The position numbers and the translations under genes were made by a program. Source: DATAEK01 sp036258055 (lineage in GTDB: Bacteria > Acidobacteriota > Vicinamibacteria > Vicinamibacterales > 2-12-FULL-66-21). Taken from it: 41,711 nucleotides of DNA. Positions 1-7,630 of this stretch are shown here, in pieces. Where the stretch lies: assembly GCA_036258055.1 (NCBI GenBank), contig DATAEK010000092.1, positions 1-41,711 of the forward strand. The letters are read 5' to 3'. The notes beneath the pieces are model-generated. The model saw only the letters and a list, made by a program, of their open reading frames with translations. It did no database searches and was not told where the DNA came from. Position 1 is the stretch's first letter; each line of letters begins with the position of its first letter.

Positions 1-681
1 ACCGCGACGCTCGAGGAGGTCCGCGACGTCAGAAGCCTGTGGACGGGTCCGCCGGTGACCGTGCTGGACGGCGTCAATGCCTCGGAGCGCGCATTCAAGC
101 AGTCAGCGCCCGGTCGCCGCGTGCTGCATCTCGCGACGCACGGATTCTTTCTGGGCGAGCAGTGCGGTCCTGCATCGGGCGCGCCGCGCGCGGCGGCCAC
201 ATCGGGGGCCTCCTCGCCCACGCGGGTCAGTCCGGGCACGGCTGACAATCCACTGCTGCTGTCGGGGCTTGCACTCGCAGGCGCCAACCATCGCGCTGAC
301 GCCGGCCCCACCGACGAGGACGGGATCCTGACGGCGGAGGAAGTCACCAGCCTGAATCTCGATGGCGTCGAATGGGCCGTGCTCTCCGCCTGCGACACGG
401 GGCTCGGGCAGGTGAAGGTCGGCGAGGGTGTGTTCGGCCTGCGCCGCGCGTTTCAGGTCGCGGGTGTGCACACCGTGATCATGAGCCTGTGGTCGGTGGA
501 GGATGAATCGACGCGCGAGTGGATGACCGCCCTCTACGACGGCCGTTTGAAAAAGAAGCTGACGACGGCCGAGGCCGTCCATCGCGCGACCCTTACCGTC
601 TTGCGCGATCGACGCGCCGCTGGTCAAAGCACCCATCCGTTCTACTGGGGCGGGTTTGTGGCCGCGGGTGACTGGCGCTGA
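1..681 (+). CDS. CHAT-domain protease-like protein, C-terminal part (5' partial)
   Basis: The frame is open from base 1, so the N-terminus (in this family usually TPR repeats) lies outside the window; 226 residues are visible. The CHAT catalytic pair is present: a His in LATHGFF (fragment residue 47) and a Cys in LSACDTG (fragment residue 131). These are followed by the typical LRRAFQVAGVHTVIMSLW segment and the closing YWGGFVAAG motif. CHAT domains are caspase/separase-like cysteine peptidases; some, such as TPR-CHAT of type III-E CRISPR, are activated proteases, but most have unknown substrates. A Gly/Ala/Ser-rich insertion of about 30 residues lies between the His and Cys blocks. A GTG at base 55 is an internal codon, not a likely start. 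Nothing in the downstream genes identifies a partner. Confidence 0.9.
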   Translation, partial: TATLEEVRDVRSLWTGPPVTVLDGVNASERAFKQSAPGRRVLHLATHGFFLGEQCGPASGAPRAAATSGASSPTRVSPGTADNPLLLSGLALAGANHRADAGPTDEDGILTAEEVTSLNLDGVEWAVLSACDTGLGQVKVGEGVFGLRRAFQVAGVHTVIMSLWSVEDESTREWMTALYDGRLKKKLTTAEAVHRATLTVLRDRRAAGQSTHPFYWGGFVAAGDWR

Positions 682-828
682 CCGTGCGTAGTACCGGACG
701 TGACCGTTCTTGACCGCGCTCGCGCGCTCTGCCAAGCTGACCTTTTCCTTCACCCACAACACAGCGGCGGATGCTGCGAGTCCTCGCGCGCAAGGATGCG
801 TGCGGGCCGCCGACCAACGGAGGGACAG

Positions 829-1866
829 ATGTCATCACAGGCTGGCGCGAGTGCGGCGGCAGGACCGGCGCCCTCGGCGGAACTTTTCTTCGACACGGCG
901 TTCGCTCACCAGAAAACAGCGGCGTTGAAGGCTGCCGTCGATCTCGACGTCTTCACCGCGATCCACGAGGGTGCGCACACTCCGGCGGCGATCGCCCAGC
1001 GGTGTGGAGGAACCGAGCGCGGCCTGCGGATCCTCTGCGACTACCTGACGGTCCTGGGCTTCCTCACGAAAGGCGCTGACGGGTATCGGGTGACGACCGA
1101 CACGGCGACGTTTCTGTCGAAACAATCCCCGGCATACCTGGGAGGGACGCTCCAGTTCTTCGGCACACCCGAGCTGTTGCGGAACTTCAGCGTGCTGGCC
1201 GACACGATTCGTCGCGGCAGCGTCTCGACCGAGGGCAACACTGTCGCCGACGCAAACCCGATCTGGGTGGAATTCGCGCGGGCCATGGTGCCGATGATGG
1301 TGCCGGCCGCGCAGGTCATCGCCGACGCGCTCGGGGTCGCGGCCGCGGGCCCGATCCGGGTGCTGGACATCGCGGCGGGGCACGGAGTATTCGGCATCAC
1401 GATCGCGCAGCGGAACCCGCTGGCCGAGGTCGTCGCCGTCGACTGGGCCGCCGTCCTGACCGTCGCGACCGAGAACGCGACCGCGATGGGAGTCGCCAGC
1501 CGCCACCACACGCTGCCCGGCGACGCGTTCAAGGTGGACTACGGCACGGGCTTCGACGTGGCGCTCCTCACCAACTTTCTCCATCACTTCGATCGCGACA
1601 CCAACGTCACCCTTCTCCGCAAAGTGGCGAACGCGTTGAACACGGGCGGGCGGGTGGTCGTACTCGAGATGGTTCCGGACGAGAATCGCATTTCGCCGCC
1701 GTTCCCGGCTGGCTTTGCGTTGACGATGCTGGCAGGAACACCGGCGGGGGACGCGTACACGTTGAACGAGCTGCAGGAGATGCTGACAGCCGCGGGGTTC
1801 GGCCGGGCGACGGCTTACCCGACCCCGACACCAGAAACCGTCGTCGTCGCAACCCGGTTGTCGTAG
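829..1866 (+). CDS. Class I SAM-dependent methyltransferase (O-methyltransferase-like)
   Basis: The protein has 345 residues. The ATG at 829 is chosen because a strong Shine-Dalgarno (GGAGGG) sits just upstream; the frame is open further upstream but the extra residues look non-coding. The N-terminal 90 or so residues form a winged-helix dimerisation domain (ALKAAVDLDVFTAI, IAQRCGGTERGLRILCDYL), as in plant-type and antibiotic O-methyltransferases. The SAM site is VLDIAAGHGVFG near residue 180, followed by an acidic VDW and the post-II segment LLTNFLHHFD. A catalytic His/Glu pair as in true O-methyltransferases cannot be assigned, and the substrate is unknown. It seems to be a single-gene unit: 147 bases separate it from the CHAT gene and a GC-rich hairpin follows. 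Confidence 0.88.
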   Translation: MSSQAGASAAAGPAPSAELFFDTAFAHQKTAALKAAVDLDVFTAIHEGAHTPAAIAQRCGGTERGLRILCDYLTVLGFLTKGADGYRVTTDTATFLSKQSPAYLGGTLQFFGTPELLRNFSVLADTIRRGSVSTEGNTVADANPIWVEFARAMVPMMVPAAQVIADALGVAAAGPIRVLDIAAGHGVFGITIAQRNPLAEVVAVDWAAVLTVATENATAMGVASRHHTLPGDAFKVDYGTGFDVALLTNFLHHFDRDTNVTLLRKVANALNTGGRVVVLEMVPDENRISPPFPAGFALTMLAGTPAGDAYTLNELQEMLTAAGFGRATAYPTPTPETVVVATRLS

Positions 1867-1876
1867 ATCGCTTCAA

Positions 1877-1915
1877 CGCGCCGCGTGCCGGATCGCGAGT
1901 CCGTCATGCGGCGCG
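1877..1915 (+). terminator. Strong GC hairpin after the methyltransferase gene
   Basis: Arms CGCGCCGCGTG (1877-1887) and CATGCGGCGCG (1905-1915) pair over 11 bp with a single G-T, ten bases after the stop codon. No T-run follows, so it may work with Rho or as a 3' end protector rather than as a classical intrinsic terminator. Confidence 0.5.
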
Positions 1916-1980
1916 TCGCCAGACGGCATACAAATAGCCGAACAATCGAGCGCGAATTCTGTGCTCGTTCCGCGTAACGG

Positions 1981-2075
1981 GCGAGGCGCGCCGCAGGCGC
2001 GTTCGCCGGAGCGGAGCGGGGCGACGGGGCCCCGCGAGCGACGGCGATGGGGGGTCCGGCGGGGCGAAGCCCCCC
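1981..2075 (-). repeat. GC-rich palindromic repeat, diverged relative of the 12.1-kb element
   Basis: The block at 1981-2040 ends in GGGGCCCCGCGAGCG (2026-2040), the same 15 bases that end both 116-bp copies at 12152-12166 and 12288-12302. It also has the gcgccgcaggcgcg and agcg/gcgg blocks typical of that element. Next to it, GGGGC (2061-2065) and GCCCC (2069-2073) form a tight hairpin just after the stop codon of the minus-strand regulator gene. Confidence 0.7.
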
Positions 2076-2079
2076 GATA

Positions 2080-2721
2080 TTACATGATGATGCCCTTGCG
2101 GACCGCGTAGAGCACGATCTCCGCCGTGTTGTGGAGGTTCAGCTTCTGCATCAGGTTGGCGCGATGGGTCTCGACGGTGGAGAGACCGAGATCCAGAAGA
2201 GTCGCGACTTCCTTGTTCGAACGGCCTTCGGCGAGGAGGTGCAGCACTTCCTTCTCGCGATCCGTGAGCAGATGGTAGGAATCGGTCAAGCCGCGCGCCT
2301 GCAGGCGACGCACGTAGTCCTCGACGAGGACTTCCGTCACCGCGGGACTGAAGAACGGTTTCCCGCTGGCGACCGCGCGCAACGCGGGCACGAGGTCTTC
2401 GTCGGTCGCGTCCTTGAGGAGATAGGCACGCGCGCCTGCCGCCAGCGCGCGGATGATGTAGGACTCGTCGGCGTGCATGCTGAGAATGATCACGCGCGGC
2501 GGCCGGTCGCTCTTCTGCGTCCGCGCGGCGACCTCGATGCCGTTCAGTTTCGGCATCCCGATATCCAGGACGAGGACGTCCGGCTGGCACTCCCCCGACA
2601 GCCGCAGCGCTTCGAGACCGTCCGCGGCTTCCGCCACGACGGTGACATCCGGTTCGGACTCCAGCAGGCTGCGCAGTCCGCGACGGACGATGCCGTGATC
2701 GTCAGCCAGCAGCACGCGCAA
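2080..2721 (-). CDS. NarL/FixJ-family response regulator
   Basis: The protein has 213 residues with an intact receiver: acidic pair D7/D8, phospho-acceptor D53 in LVLDIGMP and the conserved Lys in AYLLKDAT. The C-terminal LuxR-type helix-turn-helix is LTDREKEVLHLLAEGRSNKEVATLLDLGLSTVETH. It is expected to be phosphorylated by the kinase encoded immediately upstream and to bind DNA as a dimer. Its ATG lies inside the last codons of the kinase gene (20-base overlap), so the two are translationally coupled. The regulon is not evident; adjacent candidates are the operon itself and the divergent trehalose-phosphate synthase gene. Confidence 0.95.
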   Translation of the reverse strand: MRVLLADDHGIVRRGLRSLLESEPDVTVVAEAADGLEALRLSGECQPDVLVLDIGMPKLNGIEVAARTQKSDRPPRVIILSMHADESYIIRALAAGARAYLLKDATDEDLVPALRAVASGKPFFSPAVTEVLVEDYVRRLQARGLTDSYHLLTDREKEVLHLLAEGRSNKEVATLLDLGLSTVETHRANLMQKLNLHNTAEIVLYAVRKGIIM

Positions 2722-4078
2722 GGTGGACCTCCGGTATGTGCGCCTGAAGCGGCAGCGGCAGCCGCACCGTCATCGTGGTGCCGGCTCCTGCTGAGGTACG
2801 AATCGTCATCACCCCGTTCAACTCGCGCACACGCTCCTCGATCCCGCGGAGGCCCAGGCCTCCATGCCGCTTCGCCTTGTCGAAGCCGACACCATCGTCG
2901 GTCACCGAGACCTCGAGGTAATCGGCGGCGCCACGCACCTGGACATCTACCCGGGTGGCGGCCGCGTGGCGGATGCAGTTGGTGAGCGCTTCCTGGACCG
3001 CGCGATACACGCAAGTACGGTATGGGTCGGAGAGGTTGTCGAGATCGCCGTCGACGTCGAGCTGCGCTGTCAGCTGATATCGCCGCGTGAAGTCCCGCAC
3101 GTGCCATTCGAGCGCGGCCTGCAGCCCGAAGTCGTCGAGCATGCTCGGACGAAGTCCGAGCGCGAGATCGCGAACCGTGCGCACCATGTCATCCACGAGC
3201 TGCCGGCTCGCAGTGACGGCGCCGGCGATCCGCCCGTCGCCCGCCGGCCGCAGCCGATCGAGGCGCCCGATCTCCATTCGCAGCGCGGTCAGCATCTGTC
3301 CCACGTGATCGTGCAGCTCACGTGAGAGTTTCTTCCGCTCTTCTTCCTGTGTGGCGACGAGCTGCTGCGAGAGCTGACGCATCTGTCGCTCCGCGTCCTG
3401 AGCGACCGACCGTTGATCGTCGGAGCGCTTCTCGAGGATCCGGAGCCTGATCACCGCGGTCACGGCGACGACCGCTCCCAGCAGCAGGCTGCGCCAGAGC
3501 AGCTTGAAGAGGTCGCTCCTGAACGCCGCCTCCCGGCGCGAGACCTCCAGACGCTGAGCCGTCAGGTTCGCTTTGTTGAGCGCTTCGATCTCTTCCGCAA
3601 TGACCATGACCGCGTCACGGCGAGGGATGACTTCGCGTCGCAAAAAGGCCGCGCTGCGGCTGATCTTCTCCGCCTGCGTCCAGTCGAAGAGCGGATCGAA
3701 CGTTTCCCAGTAGTCCGCCAGCTTGTCCTGGAGGCCGGGCAGCTGCGAGTCGTTTTCGGCCCGCCCCTGGGTGAGCGCGCGCAGCTCGGAGAGTGTCTGC
3801 ATGTTGGAGCGGCGGTAGTCCGCCAGTGTCTGCCGGTACTCGGGGGCGCGCTCGCGCGCGTTGTCGAGCAGGTAGTCGCGCACGAAGATTCCGGACAGGT
3901 GGATATCGGAACGAATGCGGCGCAAGTGTGTTTCCACGTCGTGGTAGTGGGAGTTGAGCTGATCCATCTGCGTGTAAATCTCCTGCGCCCGCCACGACGC
4001 CGCGAGCACCGACACGCCGATGAGCAGCAGCAGCCCGCCGAGCGCAACCGCCGCGACGGGCCACGTCTTGAATCGCAT
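2702..4078 (-). CDS. NarX/DegS-type sensor histidine kinase (HisKA_3)
   Basis: The protein has 458 residues. One N-terminal membrane helix (about 7-26) is followed by a periplasmic all-helical segment of roughly 160 residues that resembles a four-helix-bundle sensor. A second membrane helix (about 192-212), a short coiled coil (DAERQMRQLSQQLVATQEEERKK) and the phosphorylation motif RELHDHVGQ of the HisKA_3 family follow. The HATPase_c domain has an N-box (EALTNCIRHA), a G1 box (VTDDGVGFD) and a G2 box (GGLGLRGIEERV). The start is supported by a strong ribosome site (GGGAGGT) seven bases upstream. It pairs with the regulator it overlaps. The ligand is unknown. Confidence 0.95.
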   Translation of the reverse strand: MRFKTWPVAAVALGGLLLLIGVSVLAASWRAQEIYTQMDQLNSHYHDVETHLRRIRSDIHLSGIFVRDYLLDNARERAPEYRQTLADYRRSNMQTLSELRALTQGRAENDSQLPGLQDKLADYWETFDPLFDWTQAEKISRSAAFLRREVIPRRDAVMVIAEEIEALNKANLTAQRLEVSRREAAFRSDLFKLLWRSLLLGAVVAVTAVIRLRILEKRSDDQRSVAQDAERQMRQLSQQLVATQEEERKKLSRELHDHVGQMLTALRMEIGRLDRLRPAGDGRIAGAVTASRQLVDDMVRTVRDLALGLRPSMLDDFGLQAALEWHVRDFTRRYQLTAQLDVDGDLDNLSDPYRTCVYRAVQEALTNCIRHAAATRVDVQVRGAADYLEVSVTDDGVGFDKAKRHGGLGLRGIEERVRELNGVMTIRTSAGAGTTMTVRLPLPLQAHIPEVHLARAAG

Positions 4079-4157
4079 GGCTTACCTCCCAGGAGGACAC
4101 GCCGCCTGACCCCTCAAGCGTACCTCGTGCGGGCGGTCGTGATGCATCCGGCAAACA

Positions 4158-4222
4158 GGGGAGCCCATGGATGAGGCGCATTGCCGTCTGCTCACGGCTT
4201 CTTGCCTCATCCGGGCTCCCCC
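4158..4222. repeat. Long bulged inverted repeat in a divergent intergenic region
   Basis: Arms 4158-4177 and 4204-4222 pair over 18 bp with only a two-base AT bulge (4167-4168). Inside the loop, GCCGT (4183-4187) pairs with ACGGC (4194-4198). It sits between the divergent kinase and trehalose-phosphate synthase genes, about 100 bases before the latter's start, with no T-run. It could be a regulator site, a leader RNA structure or a mobile palindrome. Confidence 0.7.
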
Positions 4223-4321
4223 GCGAAATCTCTCTCGTTCCCCCGTCCACCCGATGGTGCTCCCGCGGCCCCTCGCGGTCTACTGAACGTGTCAATCATC
4301 GAACGGACGGAGGACCCCAAC

Positions 4322-5875
4322 ATGCCCGCGCCCGCGATTGCGCCCATCAATGACGCCTGGACGGAAGAACGAACGAAGGACTGGTTGCGATCGTCGCCCA
4401 TCGGCGATCGCGTGATTGTGCTCGCGAATCGCGAGCCGGTGAGCCATGACTACGATGCCAGCGGCCGCATCGTCTTGAGTACCTCGACGTCGGGGCTGGT
4501 GACTGCCGTCGAGCCGATTGTCCGTGCGTGCTCGGGGGTGTGGGTCGGCCATGGATCCGGGGCGGCCGATCGCCGGACCGCCATCGATCACGATGGCCTC
4601 GACGTCCTGTCGGCGGGGGCCGAGTATCGCCTGCGCCGCGTGTGGATGGACGACGAGGAAGAGCAGGGCTACTACGACGGGTTTGCGAACGAAGCGCTGT
4701 GGCCGCTGTGCCATCAGGCGCACGTGCAGCCTGTTTTCAGAACCGACGATCTCAACACCTATTGGATGATCAACGGCCGCTTCGCCGACGCCGTTCAAGA
4801 AGAGGCAGGGTCATCCGTGACGCCGCTCGTGCTCGTGCAGGACTACCACTTCGCGCTCGCGCCGTTGATGATTCGCGAGCGACTGCCGCTCAGCACGATC
4901 GTGAGCTTCTGGCACATCCCGTGGCCGGCGTGGCAGACGTTCGAGATCTGTCCCTGGCGCGGTCAACTGCTCGAGGGGTTGCTCGGCAGCGATATCCTCG
5001 GGTTCCAGACGCCTACGGACTGTCGCAACTTCATCGAAGCAGTCGAACGCACGCTCGAAGCGCACATCGATCGAGACGAGAGCGTCATCACGTATGCCGG
5101 ACACCGGGCGGCGGTGCGGGCCTATCCCGCGTCAATCGCGTGGCCCAGCCGATACGCGGCCCGACCCCCCGAGGTCGAGGTCTGCCGCCGGGAGATCAGA
5201 CGGGAACTCCACCTGCCGCTCGGTGTCCGGCTGGGCGTCGGCGTGGATCGACTCGATTACACCAAGGGGATCGAGGAAAAGTTTCTCGCCGTCGAGCGGC
5301 TGCTCGACTGCTACCCGGAGTTCCGGGAGTCGTTCGTCTTCGTGCAGATCGCCGAGCCCAGCCGCCAGCGGTTGAAGGCGTATCGCGAGGTGCGCCACCG
5401 TATCTCAGAGACAGCGGACAGAATCAACCTGCGCTTCGGTACCGGGAACTATCGACCGATCCTGCTGCTCGAGGATCACCACACGGCGTCGGACGTCCAC
5501 CGATTCCTCCGCGCGGCGGACCTCTGCCACGTCGGCAGCCTGCACGACGGGATGAACCTGGTGAGCAAGGAGTTCGTCAGCGCCCGAGACGACGAGCGCG
5601 GCGTGCTCGTGCTGAGCGCATTCGCCGGGGCCGCCCGCGAGTTGACGGACGCGCTCATCGTGAATCCCTACGACATTCACGGTACGGCGCAGGCATTGCT
5701 GCAGGCGCTGACGATGACGCCAAACGAACAACGGTGCCGCATGCGCCAGATGCGCGCGCATGTCGCCGAGTTCAGCGCCCATCGCTGGGCGCATCAGATC
5801 CTCTCGGACGCGTCGCGTGTGCACCATACCGTCGACCAGACGCGGCCCGCGATGTTCTCGATGTGTAAAGGCTGA
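4322..5875 (+). CDS. otsA: Trehalose-6-phosphate synthase (glycosyltransferase family 20)
   Basis: The protein has 517 residues. The ATG at 4322 has a GGAGGA site eight bases upstream; earlier in-frame codons are judged non-coding. GT20 enzymes transfer glucose from UDP- or ADP-glucose to glucose-6-phosphate. The key residues of E. coli OtsA are matched: VQDYHF (Asp), FWHIPW (His), VDRLDYTKGIEEKF (Arg and Lys that hold the donor phosphates) and HDGMNLVSKEF (Asp/Glu that bind donor glucose). The N-terminal acceptor loop differs (STSTSGLVTA rather than SGGLAVG). No trehalose-6-phosphate phosphatase lies in the window, so the second step must be encoded elsewhere. A related GT20 activity such as glucosylglycerol-phosphate synthase cannot be excluded. 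Likely role: osmoprotection. Confidence 0.88.
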   Translation: MPAPAIAPINDAWTEERTKDWLRSSPIGDRVIVLANREPVSHDYDASGRIVLSTSTSGLVTAVEPIVRACSGVWVGHGSGAADRRTAIDHDGLDVLSAGAEYRLRRVWMDDEEEQGYYDGFANEALWPLCHQAHVQPVFRTDDLNTYWMINGRFADAVQEEAGSSVTPLVLVQDYHFALAPLMIRERLPLSTIVSFWHIPWPAWQTFEICPWRGQLLEGLLGSDILGFQTPTDCRNFIEAVERTLEAHIDRDESVITYAGHRAAVRAYPASIAWPSRYAARPPEVEVCRREIRRELHLPLGVRLGVGVDRLDYTKGIEEKFLAVERLLDCYPEFRESFVFVQIAEPSRQRLKAYREVRHRISETADRINLRFGTGNYRPILLLEDHHTASDVHRFLRAADLCHVGSLHDGMNLVSKEFVSARDDERGVLVLSAFAGAARELTDALIVNPYDIHGTAQALLQALTMTPNEQRCRMRQMRAHVAEFSAHRWAHQILSDASRVHHTVDQTRPAMFSMCKG

Positions 5876-5886
5876 CGCGGATGGCT

Positions 5887-5985
5887 GATGGGCTATGGGC
5901 AATGGGAGAGGACTGATTTTCAGTCAGGCTTGGAAGTTTCAGCCAGTTGTTGGGAGCAACTCGACCCCATTGCCCATCGCTCATC
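5887..5985. repeat. Inverted repeat with inner hairpins between convergent genes
   Basis: Arms 5887-5906 and 5966-5985 match at 18 of 20 positions. Inside are a perfect GACTGA/TCAGTC hairpin (5911-5925) and a smaller GTTG/CAAC hairpin (5946-5960). It lies between the convergent trehalose-phosphate synthase and PQQ-propeller genes and may serve as a bidirectional 3' end structure. There is no clear T-run. Confidence 0.65.
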
Positions 5986-5987
5986 GT

Positions 5988-6050
5988 CCATTTGACCATT
6001 TGACCATTTGACCATCCCATTTACCCTTTACCCTTTGCCATTTACCATCC
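5988..6050 (-). repeat. Short tandem repeats spanning the 3' end of the PQQ-propeller gene
   Basis: Three perfect 8-base CCATTTGA units (5988-6011) are followed by degenerate TTTACCC/TTTGCCA/TTTACCA units to about 6050. The stop codon of the minus-strand gene (6028-6030) and its last six codons lie inside the repeat. Confidence 0.8.
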
Positions 6051-7470
6051 CGAAGGCGTAGAGCGTGGTCCGCGTACGGACGTAGAGGCGCGCGTCGGCA
6101 ATGGCGGGCGTCGCCGAGCACTGATCGGCGAGATCGTTGACCGCGAGCGGTTCGAGATCCCCACCGGCCTTGAGCACGACGACCTTGCACGAGTCGCTGA
6201 CCATGAACACTTTGCCGTCCGATCCGATCGGTGAGGCCCAGAAATTATCGAGCGCACCCTTGAGCCGGCCTTGGGCGCGCACGGTTCCAGTAGCCGGGTC
6301 GAGCGTCGTCGCGATCCCGGCATCGTTCACGATGTAAAGCGAGCCGCGGTAGATGAGCGGAGATGGAAGCTGCGGGACCGATTTATCGTAATGCCAGCGC
6401 GTGCTGGCGGCTGTCATGTCGCCCCGGCCGCCGAGCGTGAACGCCCACAATCCGCCTTTGTTCGCCCGCGCGGTACGGAAGTACTCCCACTCCTTCTCAT
6501 CGAGGTAGCCGTCGCCGTTCAAGTCCATCAGCGTCATCCACTTTTTCGCCAGCGCATCGGGCACCTCGTCGCGTGAGAATCGCTTGTCGCCATCCTTGTC
6601 GCTGGCCGTCAGCGCTTCGAACGCCGGGATCTGGTTGCCGAAGCTGTCTTCGAAGCTGGATGTGCTGGTGCCGTGGATGTAGAGGACACCGTCCTGCACG
6701 ACAGGCGTGGCTTTCATCTCGAACGCCAGGCCACTGACCCACCAGAGACGCTCACCCGTCGCGAGGGAATAGGACGTCAGGTAGAACGAGCCGGGTACGA
6801 GCAGCTGGGGAGATCCCCCGGCGGCCGTGTACACAATCGGCGTCGAATGTCCGGTGTGCGCTTCCGGGCGATCGACCTTCCATCGCACGCGTCCACTGAT
6901 CCGGTCGAGCGCAATCATGAAGGAACCGTTGCTCTGGTCGCAGACCAGGACCACCATGTCGCCGACAACGACCGGCGAAGCCCCCATGCCGTAGGCGTTA
7001 TCGAACGGGCCGAGCGGCAGGCGCCAGCGCTCGTTGCCTTCGCGGTCGTAGGCGAGGATGCCGAAATCCTGAAAGAACACGAACACGTTGTCGCCGTCGG
7101 TCGCCGGCGAGGGAGAGGCGGGGTGATTGCGTTTGTCGACCTTCAGGATCCGCGGCCGTGGGGCCTCGCGCCGCCACATCTGCCGGCCCGTCGCCCGATC
7201 GAGGCTGATCGTGACCAGCGCATCGCCGTCGAGCGCCGTGATGAAGATCCGGTCCCTGCCGAGGACAGGGGAGGAGTGGCCTGGAGGGATCGCAGCTTTC
7301 CAGACGACGTTGCGATCGGGACCGAATTCGGCAGGGAGCTCGCCGCTCTCGACGATGCCGGACCCGTTCGGTCCACGGAACCGCGACCACGCGTCCTCGG
7401 ACGGAGCGGGCGGCCGTGATCCCAGCGCAAGTGCGCAACCGGCCATCAGGATCGCAGACCAACGGAGCAT
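6028..7470 (-). CDS. Secreted PQQ-like beta-propeller protein with EF-hand pair
   Basis: The protein has 480 residues. The start has a GGAGGAG site seven bases upstream and opens a signal sequence (MLRWSAILMAGCALALGS); the MAGC may be a weak lipobox. The rest is a propeller of the PQQ_2/quinoprotein dehydrogenase-like type, seen in repeated blades such as GRQMWRRE, EGNERWRLPLG, GRVRWKVDRPE and GERLWWVSGL. Between blades lie two canonical calcium loops, DKDGDKRFSRDE and DLNGDGYLDEKE. No quinoprotein active-site Cys pair or haem motif is visible, so a structural or binding role is more likely than dehydrogenase activity. The last residues (MVNGKG) are encoded by an intergenic-type repeat, suggesting the end of the gene has been rewritten. 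Confidence 0.88.
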   Translation of the reverse strand: MLRWSAILMAGCALALGSRPPAPSEDAWSRFRGPNGSGIVESGELPAEFGPDRNVVWKAAIPPGHSSPVLGRDRIFITALDGDALVTISLDRATGRQMWRREAPRPRILKVDKRNHPASPSPATDGDNVFVFFQDFGILAYDREGNERWRLPLGPFDNAYGMGASPVVVGDMVVLVCDQSNGSFMIALDRISGRVRWKVDRPEAHTGHSTPIVYTAAGGSPQLLVPGSFYLTSYSLATGERLWWVSGLAFEMKATPVVQDGVLYIHGTSTSSFEDSFGNQIPAFEALTASDKDGDKRFSRDEVPDALAKKWMTLMDLNGDGYLDEKEWEYFRTARANKGGLWAFTLGGRGDMTAASTRWHYDKSVPQLPSPLIYRGSLYIVNDAGIATTLDPATGTVRAQGRLKGALDNFWASPIGSDGKVFMVSDSCKVVVLKAGGDLEPLAVNDLADQCSATPAIADARLYVRTRTTLYAFGMVNGKG

Positions 7471-7510
7471 GGGCGCTCTCCTCCGCGCGTCAATCAGCCC
7501 GCGCCTTCTC

Positions 7511-7536
7511 TAACAGGAGATAGGAGTCTCCTGTTA
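7511..7536. repeat. Perfect 10-bp stem-loop upstream of the PQQ-propeller gene
   Basis: TAACAGGAGA (7511-7520) and TCTCCTGTTA (7527-7536) pair perfectly around a six-base loop. It lies between the racemase-like gene and the PQQ-propeller gene, both on the minus strand, and could be an operator or an intercistronic RNA hairpin. Confidence 0.6.
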
Positions 7537-7550
7537 CCCAAACGTTTCGA

Positions 7551-7630
7551 ACCCGAGCACGGGGAACCGAGAACTGAGAACCGAGAACTGAGAACCCGAG
7601 AACCTGAGAACCCGAGAACCCGAGAACCCC
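7551..7630 (-). repeat. GGTTCTC-type degenerate tandem array directly after a stop codon
   Basis: On the minus strand this is a run of about ten GGTTCTC(G/A)G-like units of 7-9 bases, starting at the first base after the TGA of the racemase-like gene (7631-7633). No spacers and no ORF. It looks like slippage-prone repeat DNA. Confidence 0.75.

Noticed and set aside
7544..7555. Possible tRNA T-arm (GTTTCGAACCC)
   Set aside because: No acceptor, D or anticodon stems can be built around it; it is part of the sequence running into the GGTTCTC array.
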